Below, in pieces: positions 9,101 to 21,100 of a stretch of DNA of 64,000 nt. The stretch is taken from NCBI GenBank assembly GCA_001247695.2, contig LGRX02027647.1, forward strand, positions 1 through 64,000, read 5' to 3'. The stretch comes from Cymbomonas tetramitiformis (Eukaryota; Chlorophyta; Pyramimonadophyceae; Pyramimonadales; Pyramimonadaceae). Made by a program: the position numbers and the translations under genes. How positions within the stretch are numbered: the stretch's first letter is position 1; each line of letters opens with the position of its first letter. The notes beneath the pieces are model-generated. The model was not told the origin of the DNA. It searched no databases and saw nothing but the letters and a program-made list of their open reading frames with translations.

Positions 9101-12100
9101 TCGCCATGGTGGACATCAGGGCCTCCTTAAGCGCTTTGTCCAGGTCTGCCGCTGTGTACTCCGGATTGAACTCGAAGGCGCCTAGCTCTCCCCATTGGGT
9201 GTCCCATGCAGACCCTTTGGATCCGAAAATCTTGTCCCTGTCGAACTTGGAGCAGTATGTCGCCGTGTGGCTGTGTACGTTGAGCGGCGACGCGAATATC
9301 TCCGCTTGGATCCCGAAGGCCTCCTGGAGCGCTTGCATAATTTCTGGAGGGAGCGTCCAGTGATTTTGCAGTGCAGTTTTCTTGACTTCCTCCTCCTCCT
9401 CGCAGGAATATCTTTTGAGCAGGAGGACTACTTCTGTGGCGAATCCGTGGACTGTGCCCAGCTGTGGCTCCCGCTCCTCGAAGGACCGCCGTCGCTCTTC
9501 CCCCGCCTTTGTATGGGTCTGATCTGCGCTGTCCGTGCCCGCCGCGGCCACATATCTGTCGTAGAGCCTATCGAGTACCTCTTCTTTGAGGGCGCCTACC
9601 ATCTTGCCTCGCTCGTCGTGCGCGAACACGTGGTGCCTGCCTGTCTCCGTCGTGAGCGTGCATTTGCCCGAGGGTGCTGCGTCCCAGTCTGGGTTAAAGG
9701 GTTCGGTGTCTATGTTGAGCTCGGTGACCCCCGGCCAGTAGCGGGCATGTCTCGTGGGAGCTCCTGACAGCGGTTCTCTTTCTGTGGGTCTCCGAGCCTG
9801 CTGTGCTTCCCGCTCCTTGTTGTGGAACGTGTCGGTCTCTCGTTCGGCCCGGCTCGGGTTCATTCCCGCAATTCCTCCTGTCAGCAGTGTGTCCTCTTCG
9901 ACCCATGCTTCCCCCTGTGGGCGAACTGGCCCAAGCAGGTATTCCCTGCTTCCCCAGTGTGTCCTAACCGCTAGAATTGTGGTGCTCTCGGACGCCTCAA
10001 CGGCCTGGGGTTCCTCCTCCGTTTCTTCGAGCACTTCCGGATTATTGGCAACCTTCGGGCCAGCGCCTACCGAGAGCTCCATGGTGTCGATCCTCCACCA
10101 CATGTTCCTGCTCCGGCAGTCATTAACAGGGGGGTGCGTTGCCCATGCGACCTGTTCACTGCTTACGAGGTGCGTGGTCATCAGCCTAACCGCGTCCCTC
10201 GGGAATCCGATTTTGGCCGCATGCTGGAACAACTCCCCAGTCCTGACATCTCCTTTGGACAATTGAGCGAGGACCCATGTCCTCAGCATCATGATCTGCG
10301 CCGCGGTCCCCTTCCATTTCGTGCCTCTGCCGTCTTCCAGGCTAACCTTTGTGACCCGGTGGGGGCTTGTTTCCCTCTGGGGCGTCTGCGCAGGCGGATT
10401 CGGCCTGGGTCTGATCTCCTCGCTCTCCACCGTGGCCTGGGGGCTTTGTATGATCTGCCTGGTCCTTTTCTCACCGACCTTCGGGAGCTCCCGGGCGTGC
10501 CTGGGGGTTGCTGGCACCGTGTTTGCCTGGGTCTGCCTGGTCGGGCTCCTCTCGACTTGCATTGGCCCCGCGCCAGCCTCTTCCTGGATTTCGTCATCCA
10601 CTTCCTCGAAGGAGATTGGGTCATGAGTCTCTCCCTCCCCGTGGAACACGTGGTGGCGCTCCCGTTGTTCCAATTCTCCTATGCGCGCCATGATTGGGCC
10701 TCTCATGGCTTTCCTGTATCCCTTGGAGGTCGTAGCTTCTCCGCCCACCGGGGGCCCATGCAGCCCGATCCAGGACTCCCACTTCTCTCCTGTGGTGGAC
10801 CTATTCCATTCCTGCCACTTGTCAATCATGTAGCACACCCAGACGCCGCATTGGTATCCGTCCCGTTGGTGTGCGACCCCCATGTTGGAGACCGTTACGT
10901 TGACCGGCGGCCATCCCGGCGGTCCTGCCCACTGTCTCAGCGCCGTCAGTAGGCGCGTGTCTTCCCCCCCCATTGGGTCGTAGAGGTAGATTGAAACACT
11001 GGTGTCCTCATTTTTTCCGAATAGGAGCACATTCCAGTGGCTGCCGTCGCAAGTCAGGACAAAGGAAAATCCCTCGTCCCGGACCGTTTCCATCGTGTTG
11101 CGCATCTGCGCCTCGTATTGTTCCGACTGCTCGAACTCGGTTCCGTTGAGGGCATCCGCGAGTTTCGTTTGGTGCATCGACACTGTGTCCAAGCCTGTCG
11201 TGCAGAGGCTGTGGGTTTCCACTTGTATGGAGCTAAGCCACGCCTCCCTGCCTCTGGTGTCCGAGAAGACCCCTTCCGTCCTGTGCCTGGGGGTGCCCTC
11301 CCCCCGGGGCTCGTTTCCTCTTCTTCCTCCCCCCTTCAGGAGGCTGTCCGCATGGGACCCCTCAGAGCGGTTTCTCCTCATCGCCCTCCTGCTGTCCATC
11401 GCCTCCTTCTCGGTGATTCTTGCTCCAGCTCTGGCTGCGTGTCGCAGGTCTGAGAGGAATTTTTCCGCCTCGGTTTGCCTGGGTCTCACGCCTACGGAGT
11501 CCATTATCATGACTCTACCCCCCGGGTCCTCACGCAGGGTGGGTCTGACTCCAATATCGTGGCATTTAAAGGCGTCTTCGTGGTCTTCTTCGTCCTTGGC
11601 GCAATAACCTGTCGTCATTTGTTTTAAGGCGTTTTTGGCTTGCATGGAGGTCGTGGGGGGTCCTCTTCTTCCTGCGTGCCACAGCGATCGCGGGCCCCAT
11701 TTGGATTGAGTGGGGTGGAAGCCCTCTTCCCAAGTGGTTGGTTCTTCCCCTTCGGTCGCCTGGGGTTCTGCCAACCTTTGGAACCCTAGAGCGTTGTGTG
11801 CCTCTTTGGACGGCATAAACTGGGGTTTGAGGGTGAGGTTCTTCGGGTTGTCCCAGAATCGCGCGTCGTTGGGCTTGTCAGCGAGCGCTTCGCATATATA
11901 TGGGTACAGCATGAGCATGAAGGTTCGCATGCGCCCTTGAAACCTGGCGGGGACTTTTGCTTTTGCTTCTCTGAGGCTGCACGCACGGGTGCCCCCCTTC
12001 GCCACATAAAACCCCTCCTCCACGAAAGGGAGCAGAGGCAGCAGCGTGGTCAGACTAAGCGGAATTTCCTCCTGGTCATTGACTGAGTAGATCTTCACGC

Positions 12101-15100
12101 TCTCCTCACCCGTGTCCTGGTCAACGACCGTTCTGTGTCTGCCTTCGAGCGCACTCGGGAAGGGCTTCCGAACCGCGTTCGCAAGTTTGGAGATAACCCC
12201 GTGCTGGGTGTTAATCAGGTCCGCCAGCAGCGGTCCAGATCCTGTGAGCGAGACTTGGTGCTCACGTAGCACCGCAAGTTGCCGGGCTGTGCAGCACCTG
12301 TCGAGTTCCCCAGTTCTGACCGTACCGTCCACCTGTCCCTGTCTGCGGTTGTAATGATACCTGACCAGCCCCCTCGTGGTGGCACTAAGTTGAGAGGTCT
12401 GCTTGACATGAAAGGCCTCACTTTCCCTGAACACCTCTCTCGGTCTTTCTCGAAGGTCTTCTCTGGTGGCGGTGGCCATCTGCAGGGCGCTCGCCACACT
12501 TTGTGCGTACGTGGCCAGCAGTGGTGTGTGCCCAAGCCCGTAGGAGGTTTTCGGGAGTGCCGTGTAGCAATTAGCGGTGCCTCTTGGCAGTCCATTAAGG
12601 AGCTTGTATGCCCCGCCGATAATCGCGTCTAGGTCCTCGATTTCTTTGGTAGAAAAAATCCCTAGGGGAAGGGCATATCTAAGCTGTCCTATAACTGCCG
12701 AGCGGAGGACCTCCTCTTGCTGTCCGCTCGTCAGAGGGGAGTGGAGGAGCGCCTGTATCCTTTCCCTTGCCTGCAGAAAGGAGGCTTGCTTTTGGACCGT
12801 CCAGTCCCCCGAGAGGGCTACTTGTATCCCAAGGTACTTGTATGGGTCATCTGGGTGGAGGTACGGGAATCCATGCTTGCCTACCCTGGGGGTGCGCATG
12901 GTGACATCCTCGTATGTCTCCTCAGGGATCGGAGACCCTTTTTCGTCCGTTCCCGTAATTCCGCATTTGGTCTTGTTGATTCGAAGTCCACTCCAATTGG
13001 AGTAGAGTTCCAGCTTCCTGACTTGCACTGCCAGTTGCGTTGCCGACTCCGCGATCAGGGCGAGATCGTCCACATATGCCGCCGAGGAAGTGCGAATTGG
13101 TTTGTCCGAATCCGTGAGGCGGTGCATATACCCCTTGTTGCCCGCCTTGAGCCAGCGTAGTAGGGGTTCCAAATAGAGAATAAAGAGCAGGGGGCTTAGC
13201 GAGTCTCCCTGCACTAGTCCCCTTTTGACCATGAGGGGCTCCGAGCTGTAGTGCTCTATCTTTGAGGCCATTCTAAAGGGTGACCTGTGTGCCTCCCCCC
13301 CGTAGAGGTCTGCCACCACTCTGACCGCGTCTTCCGGGATCCCCAGGTACTTCATGGTGTGCTGGAGTCTGTCATGCTCCACCGATCCGTAGGCGTTCTC
13401 GAAGTCCACGTAGAGAACATGCAGTTGGCTGTGGGACAGTTTGCTGTCCTCGATAACATGCTGCAGTCGAAGGAGCTGGTTGATCGTGCTTCTGTGTTTC
13501 CTAGAACCCATCTGCTCTTGGCTGTGGATACTGTTTACCTCGCAGAACGTGGATAGAACATCCGTGACCATTGCCGTATAAAGCTTGAGAATTGTGCGGA
13601 GAAGCCCTATGGGCCTGTAGTTGGAGAACACAGAGGTGTCCCCTTTCTTATGTAGGTAGACAAAGGTGCCCAACTTCCAAGTGCCTGGGGTTATCCCCGC
13701 TTTCCACATCGCCCTCATGAGCGAGAAGAGAAATTCGTGGAATTCCTCCGGCATAGCCTTGAGGATTTCATTTGGTACCGCATCCGGGCCGGCTGCCTTC
13801 CCGTTGGGGAGCCGCTTGACAATTTGTCTGTAGAGTTCAATAGTGAGCCTGCTCCCAAGCTCCGTCTTCCTCGGTCTTTGCCCCGGTTTCATGCTATCCG
13901 GGGCTTCCGCCGCCAGCCATGGCATCTCTTCGTCCAGTTGGTCCGTCCTGGGGTGTTCGAAGCAATATGGGTCCGAGTGGGCCATGTGCCCCGAAAAGGC
14001 CTCCGCGGTGGCCACCGCCCCGACTGCCATTTTGTTGTTTCTGTCCCATATCCCCAAGGTTCTTCCTTTCGGGAGTGCGTCGCGGTCTCTGAAGACGAAC
14101 CTGTGGGCTGACTTTTTCATGCGATAGTAGTTACTACGGAATTTCTGGACGAATGTCTCCCAGGTTTCGGCTTTATGGTCTTTGATAACGGACTTGGCCT
14201 CCTGCCTGAACCTGCTCATCTCAGACTCCGCCCACCAGTGGGGGTCTTCCGGCTCCGCACACGTGTCAGGTCTGCCCTTCGCCGTGTCCCGTGGCTCCGC
14301 CATGGCTTCCTCTAGCAGTGCCGCGCTGGGGGTTTCTCCTGTTGCCCTCTCTATCGCAAGCATCTCCTGTAGGACCGCCGCTGCCTTCAGCGCTTTATCA
14401 CGCTTCCTGAATTTAGATTTTGGTAGTCTGACCCCTGTGTTGGGGTCCCTGGTGACTTTGGGCTTGCACCTGACGGTTTCAAGGGGGATCTCCACTGCCC
14501 GCATGGCTTGCTGAAGAACCCCATCAACTGCCTTCCCGGCCTCATCAATTCTTTCCCTGGCGTCCGGGCTTCCCCTTTCCGCCGCGTCGACCGCGTTTTC
14601 GATCACTGTCTTGAATTCATTTTCCCTGAGACTCGGCTGGAGCGCCGAATCTATTGCCGCCTTCATTGAGCGTTGCAAGGCTTTGGAGATCGGGAATTGA
14701 TATTTCGTGATCGGGTCGGGTTTCGCCTGCTCCTCCACTATCGGTGTGGTCGTGTGAAGCTTCCACAGCGGCACCGCCGCCACTGCCGCTTGGTGGTCGC
14801 TGCAGTGCCTGTGTGCCCTGGTGTCTATCGGGTGCCGTTCGTCAGCGATCCGCTGAAGCTCTTCTGACGCTAACCACCCATCGATTTTGTGGTCCCCAAA
14901 CGTGGGTCCTTGCGGGCAGCTGATCTCTGCAAGGCCCGCCCGGTCAGACATCCCTCTCCATGCACGGTGTTCTATCCCGTCTTGCTCTCTGGGGATCTCC
15001 GCGACGTTGAAGTCTCCCCCCACCACCATGTGCTCCCCCTTCCTGGAAGCCACTGCGGCCTCTTGGGTTATGTAATCACGGATACACGTCCTGACCACCG

Positions 15101-18100
15101 CTTCTTCCGGGTGGGGAGGGTTGTAGACACCGAGCACGTGCACCTTCACGCCGCTTGGCAGTGTAATAACTACATGCTGTAGATACCCTTTCGCGCATCT
15201 GGGGACTTCACGGTTAGCGCGCACGTCCGTCCTGTCGTAGGGGCGTCTGAGGGCTAGGACCACCCCCCCTCTGTACGAAGTACCATCCGCCCCCCTCCTC
15301 TGGGTTCCATGGCACGGCGCTGAGTGCCAGGCGCTGTAACCCAGCCCTTGGAGTTTTTTTGGTCCCATGGGGCCCGCCGCCTTTGTTTCTGTGAGAACCA
15401 GCACGTCCGGCTGGTGTTCCTCGCAACTCCTGGCGAGGTCATAGTACGCGTGGTCGCTTCCTCTGATATTCCAGGTCATCAGGGACAGCCTACCTTCCTC
15501 CCCCACATCTGGTGGGGGTGTTTGATTCTCTTTGTCGCTGTGGTGATTTGGTTCATTTTTAGATTCTCGTGCACTATTGCCCCAGCAGCCAAGTACGGTC
15601 TTTGCGCCTGCCCTATGCTGTCTCTTCTGCTGAGCTGGCGCCTGTCCGCTTCCCGTCACTTGTTGTAGTGGCCTGAGCACTGCCCTTTTGCCGGGTACTC
15701 TACTACTCCCGCTCCGGGTGCCGGCCTGGCATTCCGCTTGTTCCTCCTGCTTGGTGGCGATTTGCATGACGATTCTGTGTTGTTTTGCCACCCTATTGTT
15801 TGTCGTTTTCCCAGTGCCCCCAGCGGCTCTGTGCGCCGCCCTTGGCCAGGTTGACCTCTCTGGGGATTTCGTCCAGTCGCACCATGCTGCCGCCATCACC
15901 GCGACCCAGACCCCACACTGAAAGTCATCGTACTGAGTACGGAGTTTGATGCACGTGATTTCGGTAGGGACCCCCTGCTTTGTCCTTCTCTCTGCCCACT
16001 TTCGGGTGGCGTCCAGCAGCTCCTCATGCCCCCTCGCTCCCTCCCGTGGGTTGGGTCCGTAGGAGTCAAAGAGGTGCACGTGGGTGCCCCCCTCTTCCCC
16101 GGCCTGTTGGTCAAAGAAGAGGGCCCTCCAGTGCTCTCCGTCACACAGCGGCTGGTACGCGAACCTCCCGTTCGCGAGCAGGCCATCGATTCCATCCCTG
16201 GCCAGAAGTTTGGAGAGGAATTTGTGCTGGTTCATCTCCTCCGGCGGAGCCGGGTCAATTGTGTGAAGGTACCGGCTGAGTTGCACATCTGATATACGTC
16301 CCTCCACCGTGTAGAGGCCCCCCTCCTCTTGGGGGTTCGCGCCCCGTGTCTGGTTCCTTGGGGGTGGCCGCTTTTCACCCCCCCCACCGCTAAGGGGGGG
16401 GGTGGAGGGTTGATCTGTAGCTTCCCCTCCTCTGCGAGACTTCCTGTTTTTGTCCCTATCTTCGAGCTCTTTCCTGACTTTCCGCAGCATGCCGACCGGA
16501 ACAAAAACACAGTTGCTGTTCCTCCCCGCAAAATTCCTGCGGAGGGAGGTCCTCCCTGCAGTGCTATTGACATAGAAGAGGCTTCCCCCGTCCATCGCCT
16601 CTCTCCAATACCATTTCCCCCTCTTGTGCATCCAGGGTGTGTTCTTCCTTTGATTCCTCCAAACCCAGACTTCTGGGCCTTGATGTGAGTACACAGTCCC
16701 CCCCGGGGCAGAGTCGTTTATTTGCGTTCGTGTTATTAAGATTCTGATCCCGCGGTGGGTAATAGCCAAGATTCCCATCATTACGAGGCATGCGGAAATA
16801 AGTAGTGTGTGCTGCCGGCCCATCACGAGTTTAAAGTGTCCCGGGAGCACGAGACTCGGTGACAAGAAGTGCAGCATTATGCCAAATTTTTCGAACTCTC
16901 CCTCTCTTGGGTGGTCCCCCTCTGTTATCAGATCGGGGGTGTGATTACAAGAGGCAGTTAATACAAATAAGCAATAGGTTTCATTGTCCTGCAGGTATTT
17001 ATCATATTTCCTATTGCCACTGCCTCTCCCTGGCCAGCGCGTGCCGGGAGGCGTCATCTTGTGCCCCCTCCAGGCTGTGCCTCCACCAGGTGTGCTCGCC
17101 TGCCTGCATTCTGCATCTCCGTCTACCCTCGTCCGGTGCCTGGTCTCGGCCCATCGTCTCGCATCAGATTCTGTGTGCCTGTGGAGGGGTTGCATCATAC
17201 CGGTCAGATCACCATCCTGGCAAGATGGCCAAGCATTCAGAACTGGCAAGGGAGCACTGACCTGAGCCCTGAGCTCGTCGAGGCGCTTTAGTGCCGCCCT
17301 GCCGTCAGGGTTGTCAAACTCCTGTGGAATTGCGGGGCCTGTCTCAGGCCTCCCATACTGCCGAGGGTCCTTGCCCAGGGCCTCCGCCAGGGGCCTCGGC
17401 TGGGCAGTGGGCTGGGCAGTCGGCTGTTGCTGGAGCTGTGTGCCCCACTGTGGGTACAGCCCCTGTGCCAGGTGCGAATATTGGGCCTGTGGCGGCCCCA
17501 ATGGCACCTGGTGCGGCAGCTGCAGCGGGGCTGCCGGAGGGGGCTGCAGCTGCTGGGGCTGTTGCTGTTGGCCCAGGTAGCTCTGCCCCCCTTGAGGCAT
17601 CAGCTGGACCCCGTGCTGCAGCAGCCCCGTGACCTGCCCAGACAGCTGGGTGATCGCTGACATCTGCCTGTCCGAGGCTTGCACCTGCTGGCTTACCACC
17701 TCGGTGAGAGCCTTCACGGAGTCGGCCAGCGACGCTAGTTCGCCGCCCGCCCGAGGAGCCTGCGCTGCTGGCGGCTCCGGTGGTAGCTGCCTGCCGTACC
17801 CCTGGTCCTGCGCAAACAGCTGGGTCGGCTGTACCTGACCGTAGTATGAGCCTTTGGCTCCTTTGCCCTGCCCCTTTCCCGCGTATCTGGGCCTCTGTCT
17901 CGGGGGCTGCTGTGGGCTTCGTTGAGTCATCCACCTGGACCTCGGGCTGCAGGCGATGTGAAACTTTACGTTCCCGATGTGGAAGAACATACGGTTCGTG
18001 GTGCGATGCGAGACTGCCTCGTATGTGGCAGCCTCCACCGTTACCCAGTACCTGCAGGCCTCCCTGCTGTCCCTGTCCGGGAGCGGTTGGGCGAGAGTGA

Positions 18101-21100
18101 TGAGTTCCCCCACCCCCCTCTCTGATGGGGGGGAGGGAACCGGAAACACCTCGATGCCTGTCTGCGACCGCAGCTCCCGCTTCGCTGCAGAGAGGACCTG
18201 TTCCACCCTGTCTGCAGAGTGCCAGTGTCTGCCTTCCGGTGGCCTGGCAACCACCTCCAGTTCCCACTCCTGGAACTTTGTGATATCTGCGGTGGAGGAG
18301 TATCTGTGCACTGTGACTGGGTGCCCATAGAACTCATATGGGAGTCCCAGCCGCAGTGCCCTGTCAGCCTCGTCCACCCGCGAGAACACCACGATGGCGA
18401 CGTCCAGTGCTGTCGCCCTGGCCTCCTCCCAGTGTGGCCTTCCCTTACCGATGTAAACAATGTTTCGGGCTCCCCCCTCGAGCACCACTCCCGCCGAGAT
18501 GCTGTTGGCCACTTCAGCCACACCCTGCCCAACCAGCCCGACGGACTGCAGGATGACCGTGCGGTCGGCTGGGAGCGAGTCCCTGTCCTGCTTCATCGGG
18601 CACCTGTGCACGTCCCTGGCGACACTGGCTTTGGGGGTGCCCACTGCCCCGTGCTTCCAGCGGTCGGCATAGCCCCACGGAGGTGGCTCCAGTGGCACCG
18701 CCGGGGCACACCGTTCATCTACCAGGGCAATGGCTGCGTGGAGCGGGTCAGTGAATGTCGCCCTCAGGGTGCCCTGCCAAGGGGACGTGACGCTGATATC
18801 CCCCTTGGCGGGGCAGCGGCCTGTGTTCCACAGTCTTTCCTGGAGTTCCGCCAGGAGCAGCTGTTGGAACCTGCGAGTGTCCCCGTCTCCCGTGTGCGCC
18901 AGACAGGTGTAGTCAATGGCTGGGGGCACTGTCATGTTCCACACGGAGTCGTACTGCCCCCCTGGAGCGCCTCCTGTGCCGAAGATGGTGTGCAGTGGTT
19001 CCCCTGCCGGGTGTTCAAAGAGGTCTTGTGCGGTCAGGGCCCCCGCTGCGGGAGTTTGCCCAGGGTGCACCTGTCCCTGTAGCTTCTCCCCCGCTTCCGC
19101 GAGATGGGCCCAGAGAAGCCCTGCTTTGAGCAGCACAGGTGCCTGTGAAATATATTCCACCACCTCTGTCGTCAATGGGAACAGCCCCGTGGGCACGGGC
19201 GCCGTCTGGGGAAGTTCCTGTGGTGGCGCTGCTTCATGTCCCGCCGCCTGCCTTGGGTCCCGCTCAGCGAGTCCCGGTTCAACTTCCATTTCCTGCGGAT
19301 CGTGGTGGTAGTGTGCTTCCCCCCCCCCGTCCTCAGGTGTCTGGCCCGCGTTTCCTCCCCTTGATGTTCCCTTCCAGGGGAGAGGCTCATATCCCCTAGG
19401 AAAGGTGCGGAACCTCAACAGGGATGTGTCGTTGGTCAGAGTTCTTCTCGTGAGGAGCTCCCTGTCCGGGACTCTCGGGACCACTTCCTTCCCTGTAAAC
19501 AGCTCGTCAATAATGACCTGTCGTCCTGAAATGCACGGCACCCTAGCAGTTGGGATGCTCCGGGTGGGTTGTAGTCCGCTGTCGCGGAAGTTCACCTGAC
19601 TCTCCCCCGTCCTCTGTAGCTTGGGCCCTGGTTCTTCGGTCTCTTGCTCGCTGACTGCCGAAATTTCTCCAGTTGCAGACGCCATTATATTATCGCCGAA
19701 AGTTTGCCGCGCCAGGGAGTGAGGATGTTTTCGAATTTGAAGTGCCCAGTTTGTAGGGCTCGCAGCCCGTGCGTAGTGCGCGGAAGAGTGTCGTCCCTTT
19801 TCGCGTCGGTTCACGTGGCAACCGTCACCTTCGCTGTCACTCTTCTGATCATGAGGAGAGCGTAGTGAGTTCTTGCATCGGATCGAAGGGTCAGATTTTG
19901 TTCCGCCATCTGCGCTGGTAAGATCCACGGTGCCCCTTTGTTCTACATGCGCCGTTCGCCGTTGCGGTTCACTGGGCCCGTGATAGGGGTGTCGGAGAGT
20001 CCGAATCTTTTTCTCCAGACCCCTTGAGTCCTTGGGCCTTTGGGTTAGCATTGGTGCCCTTCCCTCAGGTGTCGCGGGGCGAGGTTCGTGCGCGGCACAG
20101 GCGGGCCCCATTCCCCCGTGCCGGACTCCTATGTGAGCGCTCGGGGTCTTAACCCCTTCAGTTTCCGTCTCCTGGGCGTGGGCGCGCCCTGCGGTACCGT
20201 CGTTTGCGCTGGTCCTTCGGGTTTCTCCCCTCGGCCGTCTCATTAGTGGGGGTATTTTCTCGTAGCACAGTGTCTTCCTCCTGGGCTCACGGAGGAGTTC
20301 CGCGAGTCTCGGAGTTTTTTCCTGTGGCTCCACTAATCCCAGCGGTGTCCTCGTGATCCCCCTGCCCTGGGGGACAACGTAACTTGCCCCTGTTTTTGTG
20401 GGTGTCTGTTGTTCCTGGCCCGCACTCGCGAACGACTTGCCCTCCGGGGCTTCACTGTTCGTCCGGGACCGCTTGTCCCCCGTGGCTTCGCTTGTTAAGT
20501 TTTGCGATCTCCGCGGGGTATCCCCCACTCTTGGTTTGGTGCGCAGGATATTCGTGCGCAGGTCTTGCAAGTCCCTTGGGCACCCCTCTCGGGCAGCATG
20601 CTCTCGCGGACAACATGGCTTCCTCTCGGGTGCCAGTCGAATTCGCCTGCTGCCTGTCCGGTCGGGTGTGTATTCCCTTAAGCTCACGTAGCTCTCCCGG
20701 GGGGATTCATTATCTCCCGGATATTGCACGGGGCATCCTTCCCCGGCTTCATGCGGGTCGAACTGCCCCTTCTCAGCTCCGGGCCATCCCGTGCTCGCGA
20801 CGTGTCGTTTTTGGGCCTGCCCACCTGTCCATGTCCGTACGGTGGGCTTGGAGGTCATCACTTCGGTCGACCCCCCGTTGGAACATTGGGCTGAATACGG
20901 GTTTGTGCTGTCCCTTTTGGCGGTCCAATACGAGAGTTCGTCCCCCATTGGGACTCCTGGTTCCCTGGACCTCTGGCTGTCTGCCTTAGTAGCGTTGTTA
21001 TAATCGCACCCAGTATGCTTGCGCATGCACGATTCTCTGACTCTCGAGGGGGGCGTGTATCTTGGTTGCCGTATCGCCTGCCTTTCGTGAGGATCGGTCG

